Assembly: GCF_000147815.2 (NCBI RefSeq)
Contig: NC_015957.1
Coordinates: 1,178,001-1,242,000, forward strand
Reading direction: 5' to 3'
Length of the DNA: 64,000 bases
Source of the DNA: Streptomyces violaceusniger Tu 4113
GTDB lineage: Bacteria > Actinomycetota > Actinomycetes > Streptomycetales > Streptomycetaceae
Part shown: positions 17,080-25,720 of the stretch, in pieces
Layout: every line of letters begins with the position of its first letter
How positions within the stretch are numbered: the stretch's first letter is position 1
The notes under the pieces: generated by a model
Databases searched by the model: none
Told to the model about the DNA's origin: nothing
Seen by the model: the letters and a program-made list of their open reading frames with translations, nothing else
Translations under genes and position numbers: made by a program

Positions 17080-17379
17080 TCAGGGCTGGTTCGGTGTGCG
17101 GCCGGGGCTCTCCGGGCCCTCGGAGGGGCCCCCGCCCTCGGGGCCCTCGGCGGGCCGCCGCGGCGGGCGGCCCCGGCGCGGGATCGGGCGCACCGCGCCG
17201 GGCAGCCGGCCCGCGTCCGCGAGCGCCTTGCGCAGCAGGAACTCGATCTGCGCGTTGGCGCTGCGCAGCTCGTCGTTGGCCCAGCGCGCGAGCGCGTCAT
17301 GGATGGCCGGATCGAGCCGCAGCAGCATCTGCTTGCGCTGCCGCGGCTGCCGACCCTTCGGCCCGCTCTCGTCGGTCAC
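17080..17379 (-). CDS. small ribbon-helix-helix-like protein
   Basis: A 99-residue protein. The middle (RKQMLLRLDPAIHDALARWANDELRSANAQIEFLLRKALADAG) looks like an Arc/CopG-type RHH fold: a short strand (QMLLRLD), then two helices with RSANAQIEFLL as in HicB/Arc-like antitoxins. The C-terminus is a Pro/Gly/Arg-rich tail. It overlaps the stop of the SPFH gene upstream by 4 nt, so the two are translationally coupled. It may autoregulate the pair, binding the palindrome at 18,390-18,404 (inference). The gene is absent from the duplicated copy at 48 kb. Confidence 0.75.
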   Translation of the reverse strand: MTDESGPKGRQPRQRKQMLLRLDPAIHDALARWANDELRSANAQIEFLLRKALADAGRLPGAVRPIPRRGRPPRRPAEGPEGGGPSEGPESPGRTPNQP

Positions 17380-18332
17380 TGGTACAGCGTGCCCGTGTTC
17401 AGAACGGGCTGCGGGGAGCGGTCCCCGCAGAGCACCACCATCAGATTGCTGACCATCGCGGCCTTGCGCTCCTCGTCCAGTGCCACGATCCCCTCCTCGG
17501 TGATCCGGGCCAGCGCCGCCTCGACCATGCCGACCGCGCCGTCCACGATCTGCCGGCGGGCCGCCACCACCGCGCCCGCCTGCTGGCGCTGGAGCATCGC
17601 GGAGGCGATCTCCGGGGCGTAGGCGAGGTGGGTGAAGCGCGATTCGATGATGTGGACCCCGGCCGCCTCGACCCGGGCGTGCAGTTCGATGGCGAGCTTC
17701 TCGGTGATCTCCTCGGCGTTGCCGCGCAGCGACAGGGCGCCCTCGTCATGGGCGTCGTACGGGTACTCGATGGCGATATGCCGCACGGCGGCCTCGGTCT
17801 GGGTGGCGACGAACTCCAGGAAGTCGTCCACCTCGAACATCGCCTGGGCGGTGTCCTCGACCCTCCAGACGACGACCGCGGCGAGCTCGATCGGGTTGCC
17901 GTAGGCGTCGTTGACCTTGAGGACCGCCGTCTCGTGGTTGCGCACCCGGGTGGAGATCTTCTCGCGGCTGGTGAGCGGGTTCACCCAGCGCAGCCCGTCG
18001 GTGCGGATGGTGCCGCGGTAGCGGCCGAAGAGCTGGACCACCCGGGCCTCACCGGGGGCGATGGTGTTGAGGCCGCACATGGTGAGGATCGCGGCGACGA
18101 TCACCACGATGCCGGAGACGATCAGCAAGGTGGACCCGGCGCCCTTGTGGTCGGAGGCGACGGCGGCCCCCGCGAAGATCAGGCCGACCCCGCCCGCGAA
18201 TCCGGCCAGACCCCCGAGCAGGGCCAGCCCGCCGCTGACGTTGTGCGCGGGCCGCTCCCGGACCTTCGGCTCCGGAAGGGCCGGTATATCGGCCTGGTCG
18301 GTGATGCCCCCGGTGGAGGTGGCGTCGGACAT
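17376..18332 (-). CDS. SPFH/Band 7 membrane protein
   Basis: A 318-residue protein with two N-terminal hydrophobic helices (~residues 28-85) and an SPFH domain (~90-280: GEARVVQLFGRYRGTIRTDGLRWVNPL, ETAVLKVNDAYGNPIELAAVVVWRVEDTAQAMFEVDDF). Family members form oligomeric membrane microdomains and organise or protect other membrane proteins. The product is probably membrane-anchored with cytoplasmic oligomers. It is first in an operon with the RHH-like gene. A truncated copy sits at 48,051-48,668. Confidence 0.88.
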   Translation of the reverse strand: MSDATSTGGITDQADIPALPEPKVRERPAHNVSGGLALLGGLAGFAGGVGLIFAGAAVASDHKGAGSTLLIVSGIVVIVAAILTMCGLNTIAPGEARVVQLFGRYRGTIRTDGLRWVNPLTSREKISTRVRNHETAVLKVNDAYGNPIELAAVVVWRVEDTAQAMFEVDDFLEFVATQTEAAVRHIAIEYPYDAHDEGALSLRGNAEEITEKLAIELHARVEAAGVHIIESRFTHLAYAPEIASAMLQRQQAGAVVAARRQIVDGAVGMVEAALARITEEGIVALDEERKAAMVSNLMVVLCGDRSPQPVLNTGTLYQ

Positions 18333-18389
18333 GGATGGATCCCCGTTTCCGTTCGGTGGTGCGGTTGCGTTCTCGCGTTCTAGTGCGTC

Positions 18390-18404
18390 CTATCAAAGTG
18401 ATAG
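18390..18404. promoter_or_regulatory. palindromic operator candidate before the SPFH gene
   Basis: CTATCA-AAG-TGATAG is a perfect inverted repeat 58 bp upstream of the SPFH start. It sits in an AT-richer patch likely to be the SPFH promoter. An RHH or similar dimeric regulator could bind it. The 170 bp beyond it, up to the PBP start at 18,575, holds the divergent PBP promoter. Confidence 0.55.
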
Positions 18405-18574
18405 CACATTACGTGCTCCTGGCAACCCTTGGCACCCGTAAGCCGTCAGTTCCCTTGGAGTGGGTGCTTTTTGTCACCTTCGGAAAAAGCTAGATCGATG
18501 AGCATTTGAGGGTTGTTGCGGTGTTAGCTTCATGAGCTGACCTGGGGGGCTTATGGACTGGAGCGGCGGGAGCG

Positions 18575-20800
18575 ATGGGTAGAGCGGAAGAGCGACGCGC
18601 GCGGCAGAAGGGCGCTCGCCGAGCCAAGCGGGCGGCGAAGTCGGGGGGCATACGCCGCTTCTTCACCTGGAAATGGGTGCTCGGCTACGTCCTGGGGTTC
18701 TGCGCGTTGCTCATCGGGGCGTTCTTCGTCCTCTATCTGTGGGTCGATGTTCCGCCCGCCAACGCCGCGGCCAAGGCGGAGGCGAACATCTACAAGTACA
18801 GCGACGGCACGATCATGGCGAAGACGGGTGACGTCAACCGTGAGTCCGTACCGCTGTCCAAGATCCCCAAGAAGGTGCAGCACACCTTTGTCGCCGCCGA
18901 GAACAAGGACTTCTTCAGCGACTCCGGCGTCTCGTTCACCGGCACCGCCCGCGGTCTGATCAACACCGCGCTGGGCCGGGGCAAGCAGGGTGGGTCCACC
19001 ATCACCCAGCAGTACGTCAAGAACTACTACCTGAGCCAGGAACAGACCGTCAGCCGCAAGCTGAAGGAGCTGGTCATCTCGCTCAAGGTCGACCAGCAGA
19101 AGTCCAAGGACTACATCCTCGCGGGCTACATCAACACCAGCTACTACGGCCGCGGCGCCTACGGCATCCAGGCCGCCGCCCGCGCGTACTACGACAAGGA
19201 CGTCGAGGACCTCAGCGTCCAGCAGGGCGCCTATCTCGCGTCGGTGCTCCAGTCGCCCAGCCAGTACGACTGGTCGGCGGCGGGCCCCAACGGCAAGCGG
19301 CTCGTGAAGGCCCGCTGGAACTACGTCCTCGACAACATGGTGGAGAAGGACTGGCTGCCCAAGAGCGAGCGCGAGGGCATGAAGTTCCCGGTGCCCATCG
19401 AGCCCCGCCCCATCCCGGGCCTCGACGGCCAGGCGGGCTACTTCGTCGATTCCGCGAAGAAGGAGCTGTACAAGGCAGGGGTGGACGAGAACGAGTTCGA
19501 GGCCGGCGGCTGGACGGTCACCCTCAACATCGACCGGAAGAAGCAGAAGGCGCTGGAGAAGGCGGTCCGCACCGAGCTGACCGACAAGCTGGACCCGAAG
19601 AAGCGCAAGGTGGACGGCGACGCTCAGGTGGGCGCGGTTTCGGTGGACCCCAAGTCCGGCGGCGTCGTGGCGATGTATGGCGGTGCCGGTGCGACCGAGC
19701 ACTGGACCAACAACGCCACCCGCTCGGACTACCAGCCCGCCTCCACTTTCAAGCCGCTCATCCTCGCCTCGGCCCTGGAGAACGGCTCGGCCACCCAGGA
19801 CGGCACGCCGATCACGGCGAGCACCATCTACGATGGCACCAGCAGGCGGCCCGTCAAGGGCAGTGACACCGCCTTCGCCCCGCCGAACGAGGACAACAAG
19901 TCCTACGGGCCCATCTCCGTCCAGAAGGCCATGAACAACTCGGTCAACTCCGTCTTCGCCCAGATGGCGGTGGACGTGGGGCTGAGCAAGGTCAAGGACA
20001 CCGCCATGGACCTCGGCATGGACGGCAGGGTGGACAACGGCTTCGACGTGCGCCCCGCGATGTCGCTGGGCGTGATGGGCGCCAGCCCCAAGCAGATGGC
20101 GGGGGTCTACGCGACCCTCGACAACCACGGCAAGACCGTCACCCCGGCGATCGTGAAGTCCGCCGAGAAGGGCGATGAACGGCCCCAGTTGCCCGATCCG
20201 GTCAACGGCCAGTCGATAAGCCGCGGCGCCGCCGACTCCGTCACCTCCGTCCTCACCGGAGTGGTCGACGACGGCACCGGCCAGGCGGTGCGGCAGCAGG
20301 GCCAGGCAGTCGCGGGCAAGACCGGCACCTCGGACGACAACAAGTCGGCCTGGTTCTCCGGCTACACCCCCGACCTGGTGACCTCCGTCGGCATGTTCGG
20401 CGAGGGCGAGAAGAAGCAGGTGTCGCTCAAGGGCACCGCGGGCGGCGGCCGGGTCAATGGCGGTGGCTTCCCGGCCCAGATCTGGGCCGCGTACACCAAG
20501 ACCGCGCTGAGCGGCCAGAAGGCCTCGAAGTTCGACCTGGACACCGACATGGGGGCGGCGGTCAAGCCGCCGCCGTCGCCGAGCACGAGCGACACCTCGG
20601 AGTCGCCGTCGTCCAGCCCGTCGGCGAGCGAGTCCACCAGTGAGTCGCCCTCGTCGTCCCCGTCGGCCAGCGAGTCCACGAGCGAGTCGCCCACGTCGTC
20701 CCCGTCGGGGTCGCCGTCGGACGACGCCTCCCCGAGCGCCCCCGACCCGTCGAGTTCGTCCTCGGCCGAGGGCGGCTTCCTCCGCAGAGACCAACAGTGA
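18575..20800 (+). CDS. bifunctional class A penicillin-binding protein
   Basis: A 741-residue protein. A basic cytoplasmic N-terminus and one helix (~residues 28-52) precede a GT51 glycosyltransferase domain with catalytic Glu109 (AAENKDFFSD) and GGSTITQQYVKNYYL. The transpeptidase domain has Ser390-Thr-Phe-Lys393, the SVN motif (MNNSVNSVF) and Lys582-Thr-Gly. It polymerises and crosslinks peptidoglycan outside the membrane. The C-terminal ~75 residues are a Ser/Pro/Glu tail with repeated SASESTSESPSSSP units. It is followed by a strong terminator and a TetR gene. Confidence 0.93.
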   Translation: MGRAEERRARQKGARRAKRAAKSGGIRRFFTWKWVLGYVLGFCALLIGAFFVLYLWVDVPPANAAAKAEANIYKYSDGTIMAKTGDVNRESVPLSKIPKKVQHTFVAAENKDFFSDSGVSFTGTARGLINTALGRGKQGGSTITQQYVKNYYLSQEQTVSRKLKELVISLKVDQQKSKDYILAGYINTSYYGRGAYGIQAAARAYYDKDVEDLSVQQGAYLASVLQSPSQYDWSAAGPNGKRLVKARWNYVLDNMVEKDWLPKSEREGMKFPVPIEPRPIPGLDGQAGYFVDSAKKELYKAGVDENEFEAGGWTVTLNIDRKKQKALEKAVRTELTDKLDPKKRKVDGDAQVGAVSVDPKSGGVVAMYGGAGATEHWTNNATRSDYQPASTFKPLILASALENGSATQDGTPITASTIYDGTSRRPVKGSDTAFAPPNEDNKSYGPISVQKAMNNSVNSVFAQMAVDVGLSKVKDTAMDLGMDGRVDNGFDVRPAMSLGVMGASPKQMAGVYATLDNHGKTVTPAIVKSAEKGDERPQLPDPVNGQSISRGAADSVTSVLTGVVDDGTGQAVRQQGQAVAGKTGTSDDNKSAWFSGYTPDLVTSVGMFGEGEKKQVSLKGTAGGGRVNGGGFPAQIWAAYTKTALSGQKASKFDLDTDMGAAVKPPPSPSTSDTSESPSSSPSASESTSESPSSSPSASESTSESPTSSPSGSPSDDASPSAPDPSSSSSAEGGFLRRDQQ

Positions 20801-20804
20801 CGGC

Positions 20805-20840
20805 CCGGTGCGGGCGTGCCCCTCGGCACGCCCGCACCGG
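20805..20840 (+). terminator. terminator after the PBP gene
   Basis: A perfect 16-bp stem (CCGGTGCGGGCGTGCC and complement) closes a 4-nt loop directly after the PBP stop codon. Confidence 0.85.
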
Positions 20841-20882
20841 ACCGCATGGCCGGAAAGGCCACTGCACGTAGAGTGGGCCAGC

Positions 20883-21536
20883 ATGAGCGATCAGCCGCCG
20901 AAGAACAGCCGCCTCCGCGACGCCGTCCGCACCCAGGCCGAGATCCTGGACGTAGCGACCCGGGAATTTGCCGAGCGCGGCTACGCCGGGGCCCGCGTGG
21001 ACGAGATAGCCACCCTCACCCGCACCACCAAGCGGATGATCTACTACTACTTCGGCGGCAAGGAGCAGCTCTACATCAAGGTCCTGGAGCGCGCCTACAC
21101 CGGTATCCGCGAGGCCGAACAGGCCGTGGACGTCACCGGTCTGGACCCCGCCGAGGCCATCCGGCACCTGGCCGAGCTGACCTTCGACCACCACACCGCA
21201 CACGCCGACTTCATCCGGCTGGTGTCCATCGAGAACATCCACCGGGCCGAGCACCTGACCAAGTCCGAGACGCTGGCCAAGGCGGGTACCCCGGTGATCG
21301 ACCTGATCTCCGGGATCCTCGCCCGCGGCCGTGAGCAGGGCGTCTTCCGCGACGACACCGACACGGACGCCGTCGACGTGCACATGATGATCAGCTCGTT
21401 CGCCGTCTTCCCGGTGGCCAACCAGTACACCTTCGGCACCCTCTTCGGCCGCGACCCCCTGGACCCGGAGCGCCGCGCCCACTACCGCCGGATGCTCGGC
21501 GACATGGTCGTGGCCTACCTCAGCGCGAGGTCCTGA
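20883..21536 (+). CDS. TetR family transcriptional regulator
   Basis: A 217-residue TetR regulator. The N-terminal HTH is ILDVATREFAERGYAGARVDEIATLTRTTKRMIYYYFGGKEQLY, where YYYFGGKE is the family hallmark. The C-terminal domain (TFDHHTAHADFIRLVSIENIHRAEHL) resembles the TetR_C_15/41-type ligand domain. ATG 20883 begins right after the PBP terminator. The neighbour it controls is not obvious; the convergent SpoIIE-type gene and the upstream PBP are the only nearby candidates. Confidence 0.9.
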   Translation: MSDQPPKNSRLRDAVRTQAEILDVATREFAERGYAGARVDEIATLTRTTKRMIYYYFGGKEQLYIKVLERAYTGIREAEQAVDVTGLDPAEAIRHLAELTFDHHTAHADFIRLVSIENIHRAEHLTKSETLAKAGTPVIDLISGILARGREQGVFRDDTDTDAVDVHMMISSFAVFPVANQYTFGTLFGRDPLDPERRAHYRRMLGDMVVAYLSARS

Positions 21537-21591
21537 ACCGTACGGCCCCGCACCGGGCGGCCCGGGACCGTACGCCTCACGACCGTGCGCC

Positions 21592-24039
21592 TCACGGCAT
21601 CGCGAGCTCGAACCAGACGACCTTGCCCGTGGACAGCCGGGTCGCGCCCCAGCGCCGCGCCATCCGGTTCACCAGATACAGCCCGCGGCCGCCCTCGTCG
21701 GACGGCCGGGCCTGGCGCAGCCGCGGCAACTGGGGGACGTCGTCCCCGACCTCGCAGCGCAGGACGTCCGTGCGCAGCAGCCGCAGGGTGATCGGCCGCT
21801 CGGCGTAGCGCACCGCGTTGGTCACCACCTCGCTGACCAGCAGCTCCACCGCGTCGGTCAGATCCTCCAGGTCCCAGCGGGCCAGTGCCCGGCGGGCCAG
21901 TCGGCGCGCCTGCCCGGCGGTCTGCGCCTTCGGGTCCAGGAACCAGTAGGCGACATCGCTGGGCGCGATGCCCTCGAAGCGGGCGGCGAGCAGCGCCACG
22001 TCGTCGTCGCGGTCGCCGGGGCCGAGCATGTCCAGCACCTCGTCGCACAGCGGCTCCAGCGGCGGCGGGTTGGGGCCGGTGAGCCGGGCGGTGGCGGTCA
22101 GCCGCTCCCGCAACTGCTCGATCCCGGTCCACACATCGCGCATCCGCGATTCGACAAGACCGTCGGTGTAGAGCATCAGGGTGGCCCCGGCCGGGGCGTC
22201 CAGCTCGACCGCCTCGAAGTCGACCCCGCCGACCCCGATCGGCGCCCCCGGCGGCACCCGCAGCACCTCGGCGCGGCCGCCCCGGTGCAGCAGAATGGGC
22301 GGCGGATGGCCCGCGTTGGCGACCACGATGCGGTGCGCGACCGGGTCGTAGACCGCGTACAGACAGGTGGCCATGCGGTCGGTGCCCAGCCGCTGGGCCT
22401 GCTCGTCGAGGTGGTGCAGCACCTCCTGCGGCGGCAGATCGAGCCCGGCCAGGGTCTGCGCGGTGGTGCGGAGCTGGCCCATGATCGCGGCGGAGGTCAT
22501 CGAATGGCCCATCACATCGCCGACCACCAGCGCCACCCGGTTGCCCGGCAGCGGGATCGCGTCGTACCAGTCGCCGCCGACCCGCGCGGTCTCGGCCGCG
22601 GGCAGATAGCGGCTGGCCAGCCGGACGCCGGTGGGCTGCGGCAGCGAGTCGGGCAGCATGGTGCGCTGCAGCTCGTCCGCGATGTACACCTCGCGCCCGT
22701 AGAGCACGGCCTTGTCGACGCCGAGCGCGGTGTGGGTGGCGAGCTGCGCGGCCACCAGCAGATCGTCCGGTTCGAACGGCGGCCGGTCCGGGCGGCGTAC
22801 GAACACGGCCGCGCCGATCACCCGGCGGCGGCCGCGCAGCGGCGCCAGCACGGTGCGCTGACCGGTCGCCACCGAGGGGCCCTCGCCGAGCAGTTCCGGC
22901 AGCGCGGCGCGGGCGGCCTGCGAGTCGCCGAACACCGGCCGCACCCCGCGCAGCACCTCGGCCAGCGGACCGCCCGCCTCCACCTCGCACAGCTCGGCGG
23001 CCGGGCCGCCGCCCACGGCGGGCGACAGATCCGGCTGGGAGGGCAGCAGGGAGAGCCGGCCGCTTTCGGTGTCCGGGTCCAGCGGGATCCGGTCGGTGCG
23101 GCGCAGCCGCAGCACCACCGGGCCGACCGGGCGCTCGTCGCCGACCGGCAGCGGATCGCGCAGATATACCAGGATCGCGTCGGCGAAGGTGGGCACGGTG
23201 GCCCGGCACAGGCCCAGCACGATCTCGTCCAGGTCGATGCCCCGGGCGATCCGCCGGGTCGCGGCCCCCACGAACCGCAGCCGGTCGCCGCCCCGGTCGC
23301 GCGTGGCGGCCTCGGCGGCGGCGGTGCCGCTCGCGGGCGGCACCGTGGGCACTCCGCCCTCCGGAGCGCTGTACGCCACCTCGCCCGCGGCGGCGGCCGC
23401 CGCGTGGGTCTCACCGGCCCGCTCCGGGTGCTCGCCGGCACCGGCTCCCCGGCGCGCCACTCCCCGGCCCCGGCCGCCGCTCTGGGCGGCCGGGGGCTGT
23501 TCATCGGGGCCGGTGCCGCCGCTCGGCCCTCCGGGCCGGCCCGACGCGCCTCTTGCGGCATTGCGATCCGCGTCCCACACAGGCTCGCCCTCCGGTGTGC
23601 CGTGCTCCGGCTGCGCCGGGTGCTCGCTCTCCGCCGTGTTCCGGCGCTCCCTGCCTCCGCCACCGCGCGCCGCGGCGGCGCCTCCCTGCCCGTCGGTGCC
23701 GTCGGCTCCGCTCCGGCCACGGCGCCCGCGCCCCGTCCGGTCGGCGCTGTCGCCGCGCTCGGGGGCGCCGCCGCGCTCTCTGGCGCGCGGCACGGGCTCC
23801 CCTTCGGGGCCCGGGGGTCCGTCATGGGCCGCCGGGCCCGCGGGGCCGGCGCCGACCGGACGGGGCTCAGCAGGACGCGGGCGGCCGCCGCCGGGCTCCT
23901 GGCCGGGGGCAGCCGTCTGCCGCACGGCGGTCCGCGGGTCCGGGACCGCGCCGTGCGCGTCGTCGGGCGCGGGCGCGCCCGGGGCGGCGGCAGAGGTGGC
24001 CGCCTGCCGCCTGTTGTGGGAGGTGGGGTGCTCCGTCAC
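21592..24039 (-). CDS. SpoIIE-type PP2C phosphatase with GAF and anti-sigma kinase-like domains
   Basis: An 815-residue signalling protein. Residues ~1-230 are disordered and rich in Gly/Ala/Pro/Glu. A GAF-like sensor follows (LCRATVPTFADAILVYLRD ... VLAPLRGRRRVIGAAVFVRR). The SpoIIE/RsbU PP2C phosphatase domain has ASRYLPAAETARVGGDWYDAIPLPGNRVALVVGDVMGH and MLYTDGLVESR. The C-terminal HATPase_c domain, like anti-sigma kinases, has LVSEVVTNAVRYAE and DEGGRGLYLVNRMA. Fusion of phosphatase and kinase suggests self-contained control of an STAS anti-anti-sigma factor. GTG 24039 is chosen because residues VTEHPTSHNRRQ fit the start of such proteins. Confidence 0.9.
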   Translation of the reverse strand: MTEHPTSHNRRQAATSAAAPGAPAPDDAHGAVPDPRTAVRQTAAPGQEPGGGRPRPAEPRPVGAGPAGPAAHDGPPGPEGEPVPRARERGGAPERGDSADRTGRGRRGRSGADGTDGQGGAAAARGGGGRERRNTAESEHPAQPEHGTPEGEPVWDADRNAARGASGRPGGPSGGTGPDEQPPAAQSGGRGRGVARRGAGAGEHPERAGETHAAAAAAGEVAYSAPEGGVPTVPPASGTAAAEAATRDRGGDRLRFVGAATRRIARGIDLDEIVLGLCRATVPTFADAILVYLRDPLPVGDERPVGPVVLRLRRTDRIPLDPDTESGRLSLLPSQPDLSPAVGGGPAAELCEVEAGGPLAEVLRGVRPVFGDSQAARAALPELLGEGPSVATGQRTVLAPLRGRRRVIGAAVFVRRPDRPPFEPDDLLVAAQLATHTALGVDKAVLYGREVYIADELQRTMLPDSLPQPTGVRLASRYLPAAETARVGGDWYDAIPLPGNRVALVVGDVMGHSMTSAAIMGQLRTTAQTLAGLDLPPQEVLHHLDEQAQRLGTDRMATCLYAVYDPVAHRIVVANAGHPPPILLHRGGRAEVLRVPPGAPIGVGGVDFEAVELDAPAGATLMLYTDGLVESRMRDVWTGIEQLRERLTATARLTGPNPPPLEPLCDEVLDMLGPGDRDDDVALLAARFEGIAPSDVAYWFLDPKAQTAGQARRLARRALARWDLEDLTDAVELLVSEVVTNAVRYAERPITLRLLRTDVLRCEVGDDVPQLPRLRQARPSDEGGRGLYLVNRMARRWGATRLSTGKVVWFELAMP

Positions 24040-24096
24040 GCGTGGGTTTCCATCCGTCCGGGGCCGTGCGCCCGCAGGTCGTGGGCGCACCGAGTG

Positions 24097-24816
24097 TCAG
24101 GCACGTCGTCGGCAGTTCAGATAGAGCTGGATCTCGGGTGGTACGTCCGTGCTGGCCGGGGCGTACGCGTGTGAGTCCTCCCCGAGGATCTCGAAGCCCG
24201 CTTCACGTACGACCTGGCGCAGCTCGTCCCGCAGATAACCGGATACCCGGACCGAGTTGCCGAGGAACGGGATGGGGAAGTCGTCGATGTCCGCCTCCAC
24301 CATGCCCAGCCCCAGCAGCCCCCCGGGTCTGAGCACCGCGTGCAGGGTCCGCAGTGCGTACGGGATCTCCGGGCGGGGCAGCAGCAGCAGCGTGAAGTAG
24401 CCGGCGATGCCGTCGAAGGGGCCGAGCTCCAGGGGGCCTCCCGGGCCGTACCGTCCGCCCACCCGCAGATCGACGATGTCCACATGGTGGAAGGTGGCCT
24501 CCGGCACATTGTCCCGGGCCAGCTTGAGCATCCCCGGGGAGATGTCGATCCCGACCACCTCGTGCCCCGCGTCCACAAGCTGACGGGCCGTGGGCAGGCC
24601 CGTACCGCAGCCGACGTCGAGCAGCCGGGAGCCGGGCGGCAGCGATTCGGCCAGCCACTGACCGGCCGCGATCTGGCCCTCCTTGTACGGAAAGGCCTCG
24701 TCATAGCGGTCGCTGATGGTGTCGAAGGCGTCCGCCTGACCGCTGCGGTCCAGTGCGAGGCGGTCGAAGTCCTCGTAGCCCTCGTAACCGTCCCTGCACG
24801 CGTCCTCACCGCTCAC
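24097..24816 (-). CDS. class I SAM-dependent methyltransferase
   Basis: A 239-residue protein with a Rossmann methyltransferase fold. Motif I is LLDVGCGTGLPTARQLVDAG and motif II is VVGIDISPGMLKLAR, with an acidic FDGIAGYFTLLLLPRPEI region and VLRPGGLLGLGMVEAD. The acceptor is unknown. It lies 57 bp upstream of the SpoIIE-type gene on the same strand, so the two may be co-transcribed. Confidence 0.88.
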   Translation of the reverse strand: MSGEDACRDGYEGYEDFDRLALDRSGQADAFDTISDRYDEAFPYKEGQIAAGQWLAESLPPGSRLLDVGCGTGLPTARQLVDAGHEVVGIDISPGMLKLARDNVPEATFHHVDIVDLRVGGRYGPGGPLELGPFDGIAGYFTLLLLPRPEIPYALRTLHAVLRPGGLLGLGMVEADIDDFPIPFLGNSVRVSGYLRDELRQVVREAGFEILGEDSHAYAPASTDVPPEIQLYLNCRRRA

Positions 24817-24950
24817 GACTCCGCCCCCTCCTGTGACAATACGTCAGATCTTGTGCGTCGCCCGTGACTTGCGCCGGCGTCTGGTGTCCCGCATGGGCAG
24901 TGTTCCGGACGACGATCCTACGTTTGAAACACTGGGACACGACAAGAGGT

Positions 24951-25652
24951 TCATGACCTCGAGTGTGCCGAGGTGTGCTTCTTGTCCGTACGGCCCCAGT
25001 CCGCCGGAAGGGCGGGCACGGACCATGCGGGGTCGGGCCGCCAGTCCTCCCATCCGTCCCGGAACGGCGGTCCCCAGGACTCGATGGCCGCCACGGCCGC
25101 CCGGCCCGCGGTCCGGACCCGCTCCGCCTGCTCGGGGCCCATCAGCCCGGCCCGCTGCGCCTGCGCGAACTCGTCCTCGTCCTTCCATTCCCAGCTATGG
25201 TCGGGGTAGACCGCGATGTCCAGGAAGTGGTCCTCGGAGTCCACCCCGCGGGCCCAGCGGACCAGCGGCTCCTCCAGGTTCACGTACCAGTTCTTGAACT
25301 GCCAGCCCTGGTCCCAGAACAGCCACACCGACCACGGCTCGCCGGGCCGGGCCAGCTTCAGCACCCCGGTGCCGAACCACTGGGACAGCGCGGTGGTCCG
25401 CGGCTTGGTGTAACGGGTGGACAGCGGCTCGTGGTGCACCGAGGTGCCGTCGGTGAGCTGCGGTTTGACGCAGGGGGTGCCGGGGGCGAGCCAGACGGCG
25501 AGCAGCTCGGCGGTGTCCTCGACGACGGTCACGGGACGGCAGATGTGGATGAGCTCGGAGGCGTTGGCCCGATAGCGCCACAGGATATGGTCACCCGGTG
25601 CCCACCGGGCGATGTCCGCCGTCCCCGTCGTCTCCGCGATGTCCGCTGTCAT
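24951..25652 (-). CDS. DUF402 domain protein
   Basis: A 233-residue cytosolic protein of the DUF402 family (fold shared with the phosphohydrolase FomD and NTP phosphatase Ntdp). Visible features are the GDHILWRYRAN start, WFGTGVLKLARPGEPWSVWLFWD, the WKFKNWYVNLEEP-like segment and YPDHSWEWKDEDEFAQA, where aromatic and acidic residues form the metal/nucleotide site. It probably hydrolyses a nucleotide-type phosphate bond; the substrate is unknown. The 134 bp between it and the methyltransferase gene contains no other gene. Confidence 0.8.
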   Translation of the reverse strand: MTADIAETTGTADIARWAPGDHILWRYRANASELIHICRPVTVVEDTAELLAVWLAPGTPCVKPQLTDGTSVHHEPLSTRYTKPRTTALSQWFGTGVLKLARPGEPWSVWLFWDQGWQFKNWYVNLEEPLVRWARGVDSEDHFLDIAVYPDHSWEWKDEDEFAQAQRAGLMGPEQAERVRTAGRAAVAAIESWGPPFRDGWEDWRPDPAWSVPALPADWGRTDKKHTSAHSRS

Positions 25653-25720
25653 GAGCAGATCTTAGGTGCGCCGGGGCCGCGATGCCGTGACCTATGCCGC
25701 AACCGGTGGCCAACGCCCGG

